A stretch of DNA of 64,000 nucleotides. Source: Burkholderia sp. 4M9327F10 (lineage in GTDB: Bacteria > Pseudomonadota > Gammaproteobacteria > Burkholderiales > Burkholderiaceae). The notes beneath the pieces were generated by a model. It made no database searches. It was not told the origin of the DNA and worked only from the letters and a program-made list of their open reading frames with translations. This document shows positions 19,220 through 27,913 of this stretch, one piece after another; within the stretch, counting starts at the first letter, position 1; each line of letters opens with the position of its first letter. The position numbers and the translations under genes are program-made. The stretch lies in NCBI RefSeq assembly GCF_005503145.1, contig NZ_SCNV01000001.1:310001-374000 (forward strand), given 5' to 3'.

Positions 19220-19365
19220 GCGGGGGCGTCCTCGATTCGAAAGCGCAAATAGTCAATGATGCGCCGAATCAGCCGCACGGGTGCGTTTTAAAGGAAGGAG
19301 CGCGTGATACGCAGGGCGTGCGGCGGCGGACAGCCGCTGCACAGCCCGATACAACCCTATGCAGC

Positions 19366-19731
19366 TTAGCTTGCCAGCTTCCTGAACGTTTCCAGCACGG
19401 CGTCGCCCTTGAACGGCTTGACGATCCAGCCTTTCACGCCCGCTGCCTTGCCGCGTTCCTTCATGGCCGGGCTGCTTTCCGTGGTCAGCATGATCACGTT
19501 GACCGTGCTGTTGCCGAGCTCGCCGCGAATCTTTTCGACCATCGTCAGGCCGTCCATGTTCGGCATGTTGACGTCGCTGATCACCAGCTTGATGCCCGGG
19601 CTGCCCTTGAGCTTGGTCAGGCCGTCCTTGCCGTCCACTGCGGTATCGACTTCCAGGCCATTCTTTCGCAGGAAGCCGGCTACCTCGTCACGCACGGTGC
19701 TCGAGTCATCCACAACCAGAATTTTCGACAT
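19366..19731 (-). CDS. CheY-like single-domain response regulator
   Basis: A 121-residue receiver domain with every key residue: acidic pair D8-D9, phospho-acceptor D53 in VISDVNMPNMDG, Thr in MLTTES and Lys105 in IVKPF. It starts at ATG 19731 after AAGGA. It is the last gene of the chemosensory-like operon (21-base gap to the previous gene) and is the obvious phosphate acceptor of the CheA-like kinase encoded at the operon start. No output domain is present, so it should act by protein binding. Confidence 0.93.
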   Translation of the reverse strand: MSKILVVDDSSTVRDEVAGFLRKNGLEVDTAVDGKDGLTKLKGSPGIKLVISDVNMPNMDGLTMVEKIRGELGNSTVNVIMLTTESSPAMKERGKAAGVKGWIVKPFKGDAVLETFRKLAS

Positions 19732-19752
19732 GTCTGTTTCCTTTGGCATCAA

Positions 19753-20712
19753 TCAAAATAAATCGAGTTCACCGGCGCCCACGCTGTCGTCGGCGCTCTG
19801 CTCGAATTCCTGAAAGTCTTCCGGCGACCAGCTCAGGCTGAAAGCGAAGCGCTGATGCAGCTTCACCACCCGCCCCGACTGTTCATCCGTCAGCCGGTAC
19901 GTGAAGCACAAGTGCGGGCTTTCCGAACCGAACGAGATGTATTTCTGCTTGTGGTTGATCAGGAGCGGCACCTGCACCTGGCTGTGCGACAGGCCATTCG
20001 CGTCGCCCACATAGCGGTTCCTGAACGCGCCCCAGATCATGTTGGTCAGCTCGCCAAGCAGGCTGTTCAGATCGCGGAAGTCCGCCGCTCCTTCCGCCAT
20101 TTCGCGCCGGCTGAGCAGATCGAGAATCGGCTGCTCGGCCGCCTGAATCATCATGTAGCCGCGGCACCACGAGCTTTCCAGCGGAATCAGGCTGAACACT
20201 TCGCCGAAAATAACGCGGTCGCGCACAATGCAAGGGGCATCCGTCTCCACGCTCAGATCGCTGAACAGGCCGCTCAGCACCGTACTCGTCAGTTCTGCAA
20301 TGCCGCGCACCAGCGCGTTCGGATATTCGCGATTAAAAATGTACTCGTCGATCACCTTGCGCAGCGACGCCGGGTCGCTTGCGACGTACGCCCCGCACAC
20401 CACCGCATCGAGTGCCTCCGGCAAACCGTCACGTGCCGCGCTCGACTCGCGGCGGATGATGATCGGCAGTTCGGGACGCTCCGCGTGAATCCTGAGCGCA
20501 ATGGCCGTGCTTTCCTCGATCGATCCGCCGTAGCTTTCGGACACGAGAATCGCACCCAGATCGAAGTTCGAGCGTAGCGCGGAGGCGAGGCGACTCTTGC
20601 TCACCTTCAGGCCAACCAGATTGTTCTCGTCGCAGAAATTCCTGATCGCTTCCACGTGCGCCGGACAATCCTCAAGGACCAACACCTTGCTGACTGGCTT
20701 GTTCTCGTTCAT
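19753..20712 (-). CDS. Pseudo-receiver fused to a CheX-type CheY-P phosphatase domain
   Basis: A 319-residue protein. Residues 8-125 resemble a receiver (VLVLEDCPAHVEAI), but the phospho-Asp position reads LVSESYGG, so Asp appears replaced by Glu59, and the conserved C-terminal Lys is missing. Residues 130-290 match CheX, including the catalytic E-x-x-N at Glu221-Asn224 (LLGELTNMIW). It should dephosphorylate CheY. A flexible acidic tail ends in GELDLF, close to the GELELF end of the next protein. I chose ATG 20712 because the upstream frame to 20814 lacks domain character. Fourth gene of the operon. Confidence 0.83.
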   Translation of the reverse strand: MNENKPVSKVLVLEDCPAHVEAIRNFCDENNLVGLKVSKSRLASALRSNFDLGAILVSESYGGSIEESTAIALRIHAERPELPIIIRRESSAARDGLPEALDAVVCGAYVASDPASLRKVIDEYIFNREYPNALVRGIAELTSTVLSGLFSDLSVETDAPCIVRDRVIFGEVFSLIPLESSWCRGYMMIQAAEQPILDLLSRREMAEGAADFRDLNSLLGELTNMIWGAFRNRYVGDANGLSHSQVQVPLLINHKQKYISFGSESPHLCFTYRLTDEQSGRVVKLHQRFAFSLSWSPEDFQEFEQSADDSVGAGELDLF

Positions 20713-20737
20713 CTTGTTTCCCTGCTTCCTGCGTGTT

Positions 20738-21277
20738 TCAAAACAGCTCGAGTTCACCACTGGTATCTTCGACTGTGCTCGTTTCGGCGACAAAATCGAT
20801 CGGCGCATGGGCACACACGCAGATCGTCGCCCCTAACCTGACCGAATCATTGATCGAGACGGCATACGACGCCAGAAACTCCGGCTTGAGCGCCTCCATA
20901 TACGGCATGCAGCGCGCGCTCAGCACATAGGGCGTCGACATGCCCAGATCCGGGAAGTACTGGAGCATTTCCTGATTCACTGCTCCACAACACAGATTGC
21001 AGATCTCCAGAAAGACTTCCAGGAACGGGCGTTCCGACTCCTCCTTGACGAAGTAGTGCTGGGTCGCCTCGCCCTGGTCGAAATGGAGAATCAACAGCAG
21101 CCGGAATGCAATGCCGGAAATCGTCAGGACCACCAGGTCGGCATTGGGCAGGCTGTGCGCGCCATGCGCACCAGCCGGCACAATCTCGCAGACGTCGCTC
21201 GTATCGAGCGTCAGGCGCGACTTGACCGCCCTGGAAACGATGCGTTCGAAACTGTCTTTCGCATGCGCACTGATCAC
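20738..21277 (-). CDS. CheX-like CheY-P phosphatase
   Basis: A 179-residue single-domain CheX/CheC-fold protein. The catalytic pair is Glu91-Asn94 in VFLEICNLCCGAVNQ. It starts at a GTG 11 bases after the MCP-like gene stop and lies 25 bases before the pseudo-receiver gene. The last residues, SGELELF, follow a flexible acidic stretch and resemble the end of the neighbouring CheX-type protein. Two CheX domains in one operon suggest fast or two-step removal of phosphate from CheY. Confidence 0.8.
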   Translation of the reverse strand: MISAHAKDSFERIVSRAVKSRLTLDTSDVCEIVPAGAHGAHSLPNADLVVLTISGIAFRLLLILHFDQGEATQHYFVKEESERPFLEVFLEICNLCCGAVNQEMLQYFPDLGMSTPYVLSARCMPYMEALKPEFLASYAVSINDSVRLGATICVCAHAPIDFVAETSTVEDTSGELELF

Positions 21278-21288
21278 GTGGAAGCCTG

Positions 21289-22011
21289 CTAGTGGAGCGT
21301 TGCTTGAAACTGGTTCGCCAGCGACTCGACGCTGGAAAGCGAAGCGGCAATCATCTTGCCGCCCGCCTGGATGTCCTGGAAGGTCGCCGTGGTGGTCAAG
21401 TCGTTTCTGTGCAGGCTGTCACGGTAGCTCTTCGAGAGTTCTTCAGAGCGCGCGGCAAGCGCCCGCACTTCGCTCGCCACCACCGCAAAGCCGCGGCCCG
21501 CCGTGCCCGCGCGGGCTGCTTCGATCGACGCGTTCAGCGAGACGATCACCACGTGGCGCACAATCGACGACAGCTCGCGATTCTTCGTGTGCATGTCCTG
21601 GTTCTGCGTCATCAGCGAAATCATCTGCTCGTGCCAGCGCTCGAACGTACCAGCCAGGCCTTTGAGCCGCGCCGCTTCGGCCGCGAGTTGCGCAGCCTTT
21701 TGCGCCAGCTGGTCCTTGCCGTCGAGCGCGGCTTTCAGTTCCGCGCGCACTTCGTCGGTGCTCTGCGCCTGAGCCTTCAGATCGTCGCGCAACTGCTCGA
21801 GCATGGCTTCCAGATCCTGCGTCTGCTGCTCATGCAGCGCGATCTGCTGGCCTTGTTCCGCGCTCGCCTTCTCGAGCGCCTCCACCTGGCGATCCGCTTC
21901 GGAGCGCAGGCGGTACAGCGCCTTGGCGCTTGCCAACCGGTGCGCGGCCAGCGCCACGAGAGCGGTGACGACGCCGCCTGCCAGGGCGGCTACAAGATAC
22001 TGTTGAATCAC
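21289..22011 (-). CDS. Short MCP-like protein: membrane anchor, coiled coil and signalling tip, no sensor domain
   Basis: A 240-residue protein. One membrane helix near residues 4-22 is followed by a long coiled coil (about 30-135, Ala/Gln/Glu-rich) and then the MCP hairpin tip VSLNASIEAARAGTAGRGFA, continuing VVASEVRALAARS. No periplasmic sensor, HAMP or second long signalling helix is present, so it is far shorter than normal chemoreceptors. GTG 22011 was chosen because AAGGA lies six bases upstream; a TTG at 22065 overlaps the kinase stop. Second gene of the operon; it may scaffold the kinase. Confidence 0.83.
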   Translation of the reverse strand: MIQQYLVAALAGGVVTALVALAAHRLASAKALYRLRSEADRQVEALEKASAEQGQQIALHEQQTQDLEAMLEQLRDDLKAQAQSTDEVRAELKAALDGKDQLAQKAAQLAAEAARLKGLAGTFERWHEQMISLMTQNQDMHTKNRELSSIVRHVVIVSLNASIEAARAGTAGRGFAVVASEVRALAARSEELSKSYRDSLHRNDLTTTATFQDIQAGGKMIAASLSSVESLANQFQATLH

Positions 22012-22061
22012 AACCAATCCTTCCGAATACCCATCGCAGCGATGAGGGTTGAGTGAGCCGC

Positions 22062-24446
22062 TCAATCAGCCATCGTATCGAGCTGCAGTTCGTCTGCGTC
22101 GCCGCGCGCGCCGATGCCGGCAGTGTCAACCACGAGCGTTTCCGGCAAGCTCACGATGGTCTGGAACTGGCGGAAATCGGCGCCCTGGTGGTCGTCGGTG
22201 AAGCGCAGGGCAATGCTGCCGTGCTCACGCGCGAGGAAGTCGCGCACCGCGTCCATGCCGACGCCGCGGCCCGATACTTCGGTAACCTTATCGGCTGTCG
22301 AGAAGCCCGGGCGGAAAATCATTTCGGCGATTTCCTCGTCGGTGAGCGACTGGTCTGCGGCAATCCAGCCCTTCTCTGCTGCCATGCTGCGAATCCGCTT
22401 GAGCGCGAGACCCCGGCCGTCGTCGCTGAGGGTGATCTGCAATGCCCCGGCGTCCACACCCACGTCAATGCTGATTGCCCCCGCAGCCGGCTTGCCTTGT
22501 GCCGTGCGCACGTCGGCGGCTTCAAGACCGTGGTCCACCGAGTTGCGCAGCAGATGCATGAAGACATTCTTCAAGGGGCCGCCCGCTTCGCGGCGCAAGC
22601 GGTAGCCGTTCTCGCCAATCCGCACGGCCGGCGCTTCCTTGCCCAGTTCCCGCGCCAGCGACGGCAGCGACTCGAGCACACCGGACAGTGCCTCGCCCAC
22701 GCTTTCCGTGCCCAGCAGGCGCAAGGCCTGGCGCACATTCGCGCGCATCGATTGCAGCGCATGCAGGTCGTCGGCCTTGGCCGCTTCGAGCAGACGCAGG
22801 CTCTCCTGGATATGCGCAATGTCGACCATCAGGAAGCGCTCGGCGCTCTCGCGGCGGCTCGCGGCCTTGCGGCCCAGGCTGACCTCGCTGATGGTCGCGT
22901 AGCTTTCGATCGCGGCGCGTACCCGTGCCAGTTCCTGCATCAGGCTGTCCTGATCCCACGCTTCGAGCGCTTCTTCCGAGTGGCGCAGATCGTGGTAGCG
23001 CTGCTCGGTCTCGTGCACGATGTTGGTCAGGTGCTGCAGGTTGTAGGTCCGCGCATTACCCTTGATGGTGTGCATGTTGCGGAACAGCTCGGCAATCGCT
23101 TCGCGGTCAGCTTGCGAATGCTGGCGAATGATGCGCTCGTTCTCGTTGATAAAGCCGGCCGAGCTTTCGATGAAGTGGTGGAACTTCTCCTCGCTCACCG
23201 CGAGAATTTCGCCGATCATTTCAAGCTGGCGCTTCTGCTCGCCCGCTTCCGCTGCCAGCTTGCGCAGTTCGGTGACATCGCGCACGCACAGCATCAGGCG
23301 CACGATCGTGTCGTTGTCGTCGGTAATCGCCGACCAGTTCAGGTCGAGAATCTTCACGCGGCCATCGGGCATGCGCTTCGAGATTTCGGTGATCAGCAGG
23401 TGTTCGTTGAAGGCGAAATTGATCGCGTCTTCGCCAAGGCAGGCGTAGCTCGCGGCATCGACTTGCGAGAGGATGTCCGCGCCGAGGTCGGTATCCGCAA
23501 ACACCAGGTCCATCAGGCTGCGGCCGGCGATGTCCTTGGTCTCGAAGATCGCTTCCAGATACGCCGAGTACTCGGAGTGGATCACCGCGCCTTCCACCAC
23601 CGTCAGAATGCCCTGCTGCATGTTCTGCAACATCGCCTGAATGTCGGCGGTCTTCTGCTTGAGCTGCAACGAGCTTTCCTGAATCTTCTCGATCATGCCG
23701 TTGAAGGCCACGATCGAATGACCGATTTCGTCCATCCGGCCCACCGGCACGCGGCGCGTGAAGTCCTGGCTGGAGGCGATCTCGCTCATCATCTCCTGCA
23801 TGCGGGTAAGCGGGCGCGTGATCTGGCGATACAGCAGCGAACCGATCGAGGTCAGCAGAATGATCGCAATGCCGGTGACGATGGCAATCGCGGTGGTTGT
23901 CGTAGCGAGCGTGCCGTTCAGCGTGGTGATGGCCTCGTCCTTCTCGCGGTTCTTCTCGATGCGCAGCGTCTCGACGATGCCTTCGAGCTCATCGCGGTAC
24001 TGGGCCACGTTCGCAAACAGATAGGCTTGCGCCAGATCGTTCTTGCCCTGGGCTTTCATCTTGGCCGTGTCGTCGATGGCCGAGAAGTAGTTCTGGAGGC
24101 TGTCGGCAGCCTGCGCGACAAGGCCCTTCTGCGCGTGGCTCGCGGCGTCGCGCGCCTGCAATGCCAGGGCCTGCTGCAGAGTGGCCTTCTTCTTATTGAG
24201 CTCGTCCTGTGCCTGCGCGACGACATTGCCGTCCGGCGCATAGACCAGCGTCATGATGGCGAGCTGCACGTCCTTGACCTGGGAGACCAGATCGGCGGAA
24301 GCCAACGCGCTAGGCACGACCCCTTCCGTCACCTTCTTGACCTCGACGGCGCTGTGCCGCGTCTGGTAGACCGCATAGCCGCCAATCGCGGACAGTGCGA
24401 CGAACATCAAGATTACCAATAGCGTAATGCGATGACGGATAGTCAT
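22062..24446 (-). CDS. Membrane-bound CheA-like histidine kinase (TM-HAMP-PAS-Hpt-HATPase)
   Basis: A 794-residue hybrid sensor. TM1 about 8-28, a four-helix periplasmic domain about 30-182, TM2 about 184-206, HAMP about 207-260, PAS-like about 275-395. The Hpt/P1 domain has phospho-His459 in NMHTIKGNARTY. The CheA-type ATPase has N-box LLRNSVDHGLE (633-643), G1 DDGRG (675-679) and G2 GRGVGMD (726-732). It ends soon after the ATPase and has no CheW-like P5 domain. It would sense a periplasmic signal and pass phosphate from His459 to the CheY at the operon end. ATG 24446 follows GGGGA. First gene of the operon. Confidence 0.9.
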   Translation of the reverse strand: MTIRHRITLLVILMFVALSAIGGYAVYQTRHSAVEVKKVTEGVVPSALASADLVSQVKDVQLAIMTLVYAPDGNVVAQAQDELNKKKATLQQALALQARDAASHAQKGLVAQAADSLQNYFSAIDDTAKMKAQGKNDLAQAYLFANVAQYRDELEGIVETLRIEKNREKDEAITTLNGTLATTTTAIAIVTGIAIILLTSIGSLLYRQITRPLTRMQEMMSEIASSQDFTRRVPVGRMDEIGHSIVAFNGMIEKIQESSLQLKQKTADIQAMLQNMQQGILTVVEGAVIHSEYSAYLEAIFETKDIAGRSLMDLVFADTDLGADILSQVDAASYACLGEDAINFAFNEHLLITEISKRMPDGRVKILDLNWSAITDDNDTIVRLMLCVRDVTELRKLAAEAGEQKRQLEMIGEILAVSEEKFHHFIESSAGFINENERIIRQHSQADREAIAELFRNMHTIKGNARTYNLQHLTNIVHETEQRYHDLRHSEEALEAWDQDSLMQELARVRAAIESYATISEVSLGRKAASRRESAERFLMVDIAHIQESLRLLEAAKADDLHALQSMRANVRQALRLLGTESVGEALSGVLESLPSLARELGKEAPAVRIGENGYRLRREAGGPLKNVFMHLLRNSVDHGLEAADVRTAQGKPAAGAISIDVGVDAGALQITLSDDGRGLALKRIRSMAAEKGWIAADQSLTDEEIAEMIFRPGFSTADKVTEVSGRGVGMDAVRDFLAREHGSIALRFTDDHQGADFRQFQTIVSLPETLVVDTAGIGARGDADELQLDTMAD

Positions 24447-24741
24447 TTGTGCAAATCCCCGGGGTCTAACGTGCGTGTCGCGCTCTTCATGAGAGCTGCC
24501 CGGCCTTGTTAAGCTGGCCGTATTGTTGAGCGCCACGATTATCGGGGATGGTATGTGACCGATCGATGACTAAAGATAGTGCCCTGATTTAAACGCCTAA
24601 GGAAAGCGAAAGAAATAAAGCCTAATTATTGCGAGTCCTGGATACACGGCATTTGAATAAAAAATTTCCTAAAGTTTTCTTAATTGATGCCGTTAACCCC
24701 TGCCCACTTGATGAACCGATCGTCCGCGCGCCGATCGAAAA

Positions 24742-25086
24742 CTAGTTGAGCACCTTGAGGTGACGCCACCTCACATCCATGTCTTTAAGCAGCGCGATAT
24801 AGCTGACAGCACGCTCAGTGCCAAGGCTCGCACTCGCGGCCTCATTGGTCTCATTCCACAATCGCTCGAAGCGATTTGCCGCCTCGACTCTCGCGAGCGG
24901 CTGATTCAGCAACACCACGAATGCAAAAGACAACTCTTCCACGCTTCGATGCATCTGCGAATGCACCGATATCAATTCAGTAAAGTGATTCAAACGGTCC
25001 TCAAGCGATAACATACGACTGAATATGCCATTCCATGCAATAGACGGCATCCGCAAAATTGCCAGGCGAATCGCTTGCACGCCCAC
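24742..25086 (-). CDS. Small helical hypothetical protein, low GC
   Basis: Up to 114 residues, predicted mostly helical, with segments such as LVLEAANRFERLW-type amphipathic helices. I do not recognise it. Starts are uncertain: GTG 25086, ATG 25050 or ATG 25014, none with a strong ribosome site. Its GC content and codon choice (more A/T in third positions) differ from the neighbours, suggesting transferred or decaying DNA. It lies 295 bases upstream of the kinase on the same strand and could be co-regulated. Confidence 0.45.
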   Translation of the reverse strand: MGVQAIRLAILRMPSIAWNGIFSRMLSLEDRLNHFTELISVHSQMHRSVEELSFAFVVLLNQPLARVEAANRFERLWNETNEAASASLGTERAVSYIALLKDMDVRWRHLKVLN

Positions 25087-25215
25087 CCCGGCGGCGCGCG
25101 TGCCACGTCAGATCGAATGCCCTTGTTTGGGTCATGCGCCTGTCATCGACACGCAAAACTCTTCTCGCAAAATTCTCAACAAAGATTGTCACCAGAATAT
25201 TACGGGGGTGCTTCG

Positions 25216-25731
25216 ATGAGCCGGAAATGCAATGTGTTGTTCCTGTGCCGCGCCAATTCGGCGCGTAGCATCATGGCCGAAGCGCTGCTGCGCGAACTCG
25301 GCGCAGAACGTTTTGAAGCCTTCAGCGCCGGCATCGAACCGGCCGATGACGTGCATCCACTCACCCTCGCGCAACTGCGTCCCACCATGGGCGATCTCGG
25401 GAAAGTGCGGCCGAAGAGCTGGAGTGTCTATACCAAAGCGGATGCACCGGTCATGGATGTGGTGATTGCGATGTGTGAAGAAGCGGGCGAAGCACACGCG
25501 CCCGCGTTTCCCGGCAAGCCGATCTTCTGCCAGTGGAATTTCGCCGACCCGCTTGAAGCCAGCACGGACGACGGCGAGCAAAAGCGCGTTTTCGAGCAGG
25601 TGTTCCGGCAGATCCTGCGGCGCATCAGCGTATTCGTTGCGCTGCCGCTGCATTCGATGAAGGCGGCGGAGCAACGTCTCGCCGTCAACGCCATGGACGA
25701 GCACGCGCCGCCCTCGGTCGCCGTCGATTGA
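25216..25731 (+). CDS. arsC: Arsenate reductase / low-molecular-weight phosphatase-family protein
   Basis: A 171-residue protein with the CX5R loop CRANSAR (Cys11-Arg17) at the end of the first strand and the helix SIMAEALLRELG, as in LMW phosphotyrosine phosphatases and thioredoxin-linked ArsC. It probably reduces arsenate to arsenite; an arsenite exporter is not next to it, so a phosphatase role cannot be excluded. A run of G precedes ATG 25216. Confidence 0.78.
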   Translation: MSRKCNVLFLCRANSARSIMAEALLRELGAERFEAFSAGIEPADDVHPLTLAQLRPTMGDLGKVRPKSWSVYTKADAPVMDVVIAMCEEAGEAHAPAFPGKPIFCQWNFADPLEASTDDGEQKRVFEQVFRQILRRISVFVALPLHSMKAAEQRLAVNAMDEHAPPSVAVD

Positions 25732-25931
25732 GGGCGGCGGCACTGACTTAAAAGGTTCATCCAGGCGACCTAGCATGACACGTTTGCATTCACGGAGCGG
25801 CCGTCCGGCATTCCTGCATTCTGCATGCTTAATTTACGCCCTTGCGAACGCCAATTCCTGACGACCCACGCGTACGCGGCGCCGGCTCCGCGTCCCCTGC
25901 CCCCGCCGACTCGCGCGCCGGGGCGAAGCTG

Positions 25932-26939
25932 ATGACCCGGCTCCATGTCCGTCATGCAGCCACCATGCTCGCCATACTCGGCGTGGCACTGGCCATGGGA
26001 GCCCCCTTCATCCTCGGCGCGCATGCCGTGTTTGCGGGCTTGCGCAACATCCCGCTGCAGATCTTTGCCGTGCTGGCGGCAAGCGCCGCGTTGAGCGCCG
26101 CCGCGAAGGCCGGCAAGCTGCATCTCATGCAGACAGCACTCGGCCTGCGGCTGCGCTTCATGCGCACGCTCACCCTTACCGTCGTCACCGATTTCGCCTT
26201 CCTTGTGTCGCCGCTCGGCGCAGCGGGCTATGGCGTGAACATGGGTTTGCTGCAGCGCGCCGGAGCGTCGTGGGCGCTCGCCACGACCGTGGTGGGCGCG
26301 GACCAGGCGCTCGACCTGACGTTCTTTGCCATCGCCGTGCCGATTTCGCTGCTGCTCGCGCTCGGCCCGCTGACCCAGGTCACGCCGAATTTCCCGCTAC
26401 CGGTTGTTCTCAGCACCCTGGCGGGCCTTGCGCTCGCCGGGCTCGTGCTGTGGTTCTGCCGGCGGCCCGCAGCGGCCGCACTCGACGCCGCCAGCCGCCG
26501 CATTCTGTGGCTGAGGGCCCGGCGGGCGCGCTGGAACAGGTTCCGCCAAAGCGTGGGCCGGCAATGGGTGCTGCTGCTCACCGGGCCGCGCTGGCGCCTC
26601 GCCGCGCTGCTGGTGTTGACCACGCTGCAATGGCTGCTGCGTTACAGCGCGTTGTGGTTCATCCTGGAGGAACTCGGCTACCGGCTGCCGCTCGGTTTTG
26701 TGCTGGCCGTGCAAGCCGTGGTGTTGCACGCCGCGCTCTGGACCGGTGTGCCGGCCGGCGGCGGCGGCGGCGACCTGGCGCTCGCGGCCGCGTTTGCGCC
26801 CTGGGTGCCGCGTGCGGCAATGGCGACCGCACTGGTGCTATGGCGCTTCGCGACGCTCTATTGCCCGCTGCTGCTCGGCGCCGCGGGCTTTATCGCACTT
26901 GCATGGCGACGCCGTGCCGGCTTGCCGATGGCCCAGTAG
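25932..26939 (+). CDS. Flippase-like membrane protein (lysylphosphatidylglycerol synthase TM region / YbhN family)
   Basis: A 335-residue protein with about eight membrane helices. The pattern SPLGAAGYGVNMGLLQRAG plus the PAGGGGGDLALAAAFA loop is typical of the UPF0104/YbhN group. Members are thought to be lipid flippases or partners of glycosyltransferases. It ends 7 bases from the convergent GT2 gene. ATG 25932 was preferred to a TTG at 25842, as the upstream residues are Pro/Ala-rich and featureless. Confidence 0.78.
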   Translation: MTRLHVRHAATMLAILGVALAMGAPFILGAHAVFAGLRNIPLQIFAVLAASAALSAAAKAGKLHLMQTALGLRLRFMRTLTLTVVTDFAFLVSPLGAAGYGVNMGLLQRAGASWALATTVVGADQALDLTFFAIAVPISLLLALGPLTQVTPNFPLPVVLSTLAGLALAGLVLWFCRRPAAAALDAASRRILWLRARRARWNRFRQSVGRQWVLLLTGPRWRLAALLVLTTLQWLLRYSALWFILEELGYRLPLGFVLAVQAVVLHAALWTGVPAGGGGGDLALAAAFAPWVPRAAMATALVLWRFATLYCPLLLGAAGFIALAWRRRAGLPMAQ

Positions 26940-26946
26940 AGGCGCC

Positions 26947-27696
26947 TCACGCTGCCGTATCGCGCGGCTTCCTGATGCGCACCGAGAGCCGCGCGCGGCC
27001 CGGATGATCGACCCGCAACGCAAATAGCTGCAGCGTTTGCGAAATCAGCGCAAGCGGATAGGTGACCTTCAGCAGATCCGCAATCATGCGCCATTCCGCT
27101 CGCACCCCCTTCCAGTAGCCCAGCTTTTCCGTTTTGCGGGCTTGCGTGACATGCGGCCAGTGCGTCACCGCAATCGAGAGCCGGCGCGCAATGATGCGCC
27201 GGTTCATGAACACCTCGATGCCGAAGCGCGGCAAGCCGTGAATTTCCTTGAGCGATTCGTCGAGCAACTGCTTCCTGACCACACGCTCGCCGGATACGAA
27301 GTCGAGGCCGATAAAGCGGAAAATCAGCAGGCTGTTTTGCCGCAGGCTCAGGCTCACGTCTGCACGGCCGCTCAGCACAGGCGCGGCCAGCCCGCTGATG
27401 TGGTCCGGCGCCAGCCCCTTCAGATCGGCATCGAGCAGCATGAGCCACTCGTTTTCGGCCGCGGCAATACCTGCTGCCATGGCCGCGCTCTTGCCACCGT
27501 TTTCGGCACATTCGATCAGTCTGACCGAGGGGAAACGCCTGACCACCTCGGCGGTGCCGTCAGTCGAGCCGTCGTCGACGACGATGACTTCGCTGAGCAG
27601 CGGATGAACCGACGCCACCGCCAGCACAGCCGCAATGCGCGGTGCTTCGTTGTAGGCGCAAATGATGCACGAAACTCGGTGACCTCTGGATGGCAT
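26947..27696 (-). CDS. Glycosyltransferase family 2
   Basis: A 249-residue GT-A glycosyltransferase: nucleotide-sugar strand CIICAYNEAPR, VVDDGSTDGT at 39-48, and the metal-binding LDADLKG. It resembles DPM1-like enzymes that transfer sugar to polyprenyl phosphate. It is convergent with the flippase-like gene, a combination often linked to envelope glycan or lipid modification. The 217 bases upstream (27697-27913) show no convincing gene. Confidence 0.85.
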   Translation of the reverse strand: MPSRGHRVSCIICAYNEAPRIAAVLAVASVHPLLSEVIVVDDGSTDGTAEVVRRFPSVRLIECAENGGKSAAMAAGIAAAENEWLMLLDADLKGLAPDHISGLAAPVLSGRADVSLSLRQNSLLIFRFIGLDFVSGERVVRKQLLDESLKEIHGLPRFGIEVFMNRRIIARRLSIAVTHWPHVTQARKTEKLGYWKGVRAEWRMIADLLKVTYPLALISQTLQLFALRVDHPGRARLSVRIRKPRDTAA

Positions 27697-27913
27697 AGAA
27701 ATAGTCGTCGTAGTGCGGGAAGAGGAGCAGCCCGATCATGCGGCCGTCGAGCGGGCAAAAATCGGTCTTCAGGATGGACCAGCACCCGATTCTGACCGCG
27801 CTTGGCAGGCGTGTCATCTGTTTCAGGACTGCGCAGCAGGGGATCACATGAAGAAGTCGTGCGCGTGACAAAGCCGCCATTTTTGCCCTGTCAATAACGC
27901 CTGTTCAGGACAC

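Noticed and set aside
19753..21277. GELDLF/GELELF tails as sliding-clamp binding motifs
   Set aside because: They resemble the QL[S/D]LF clamp motif but lack Gln and sit on chemotaxis-type phosphatases; tethering to a signalling partner is more sensible.
22053..24422. 789-residue plus-strand frame
   Set aside because: Antisense shadow of the CheA-like kinase; Arg/His/Gln-rich without domains, caused by high GC.
24537..24545. Sigma28-like -10 (CCCGATAA on the minus strand) before the chemosensory operon
   Set aside because: The matching -35 (TAAAGTTT) is missing at 11 bases upstream.
27560..27880. 106-residue minus-strand frame upstream of GT2
   Set aside because: Its 3' third overlaps the GT2 gene in another frame and becomes Arg-rich; no ribosome site.
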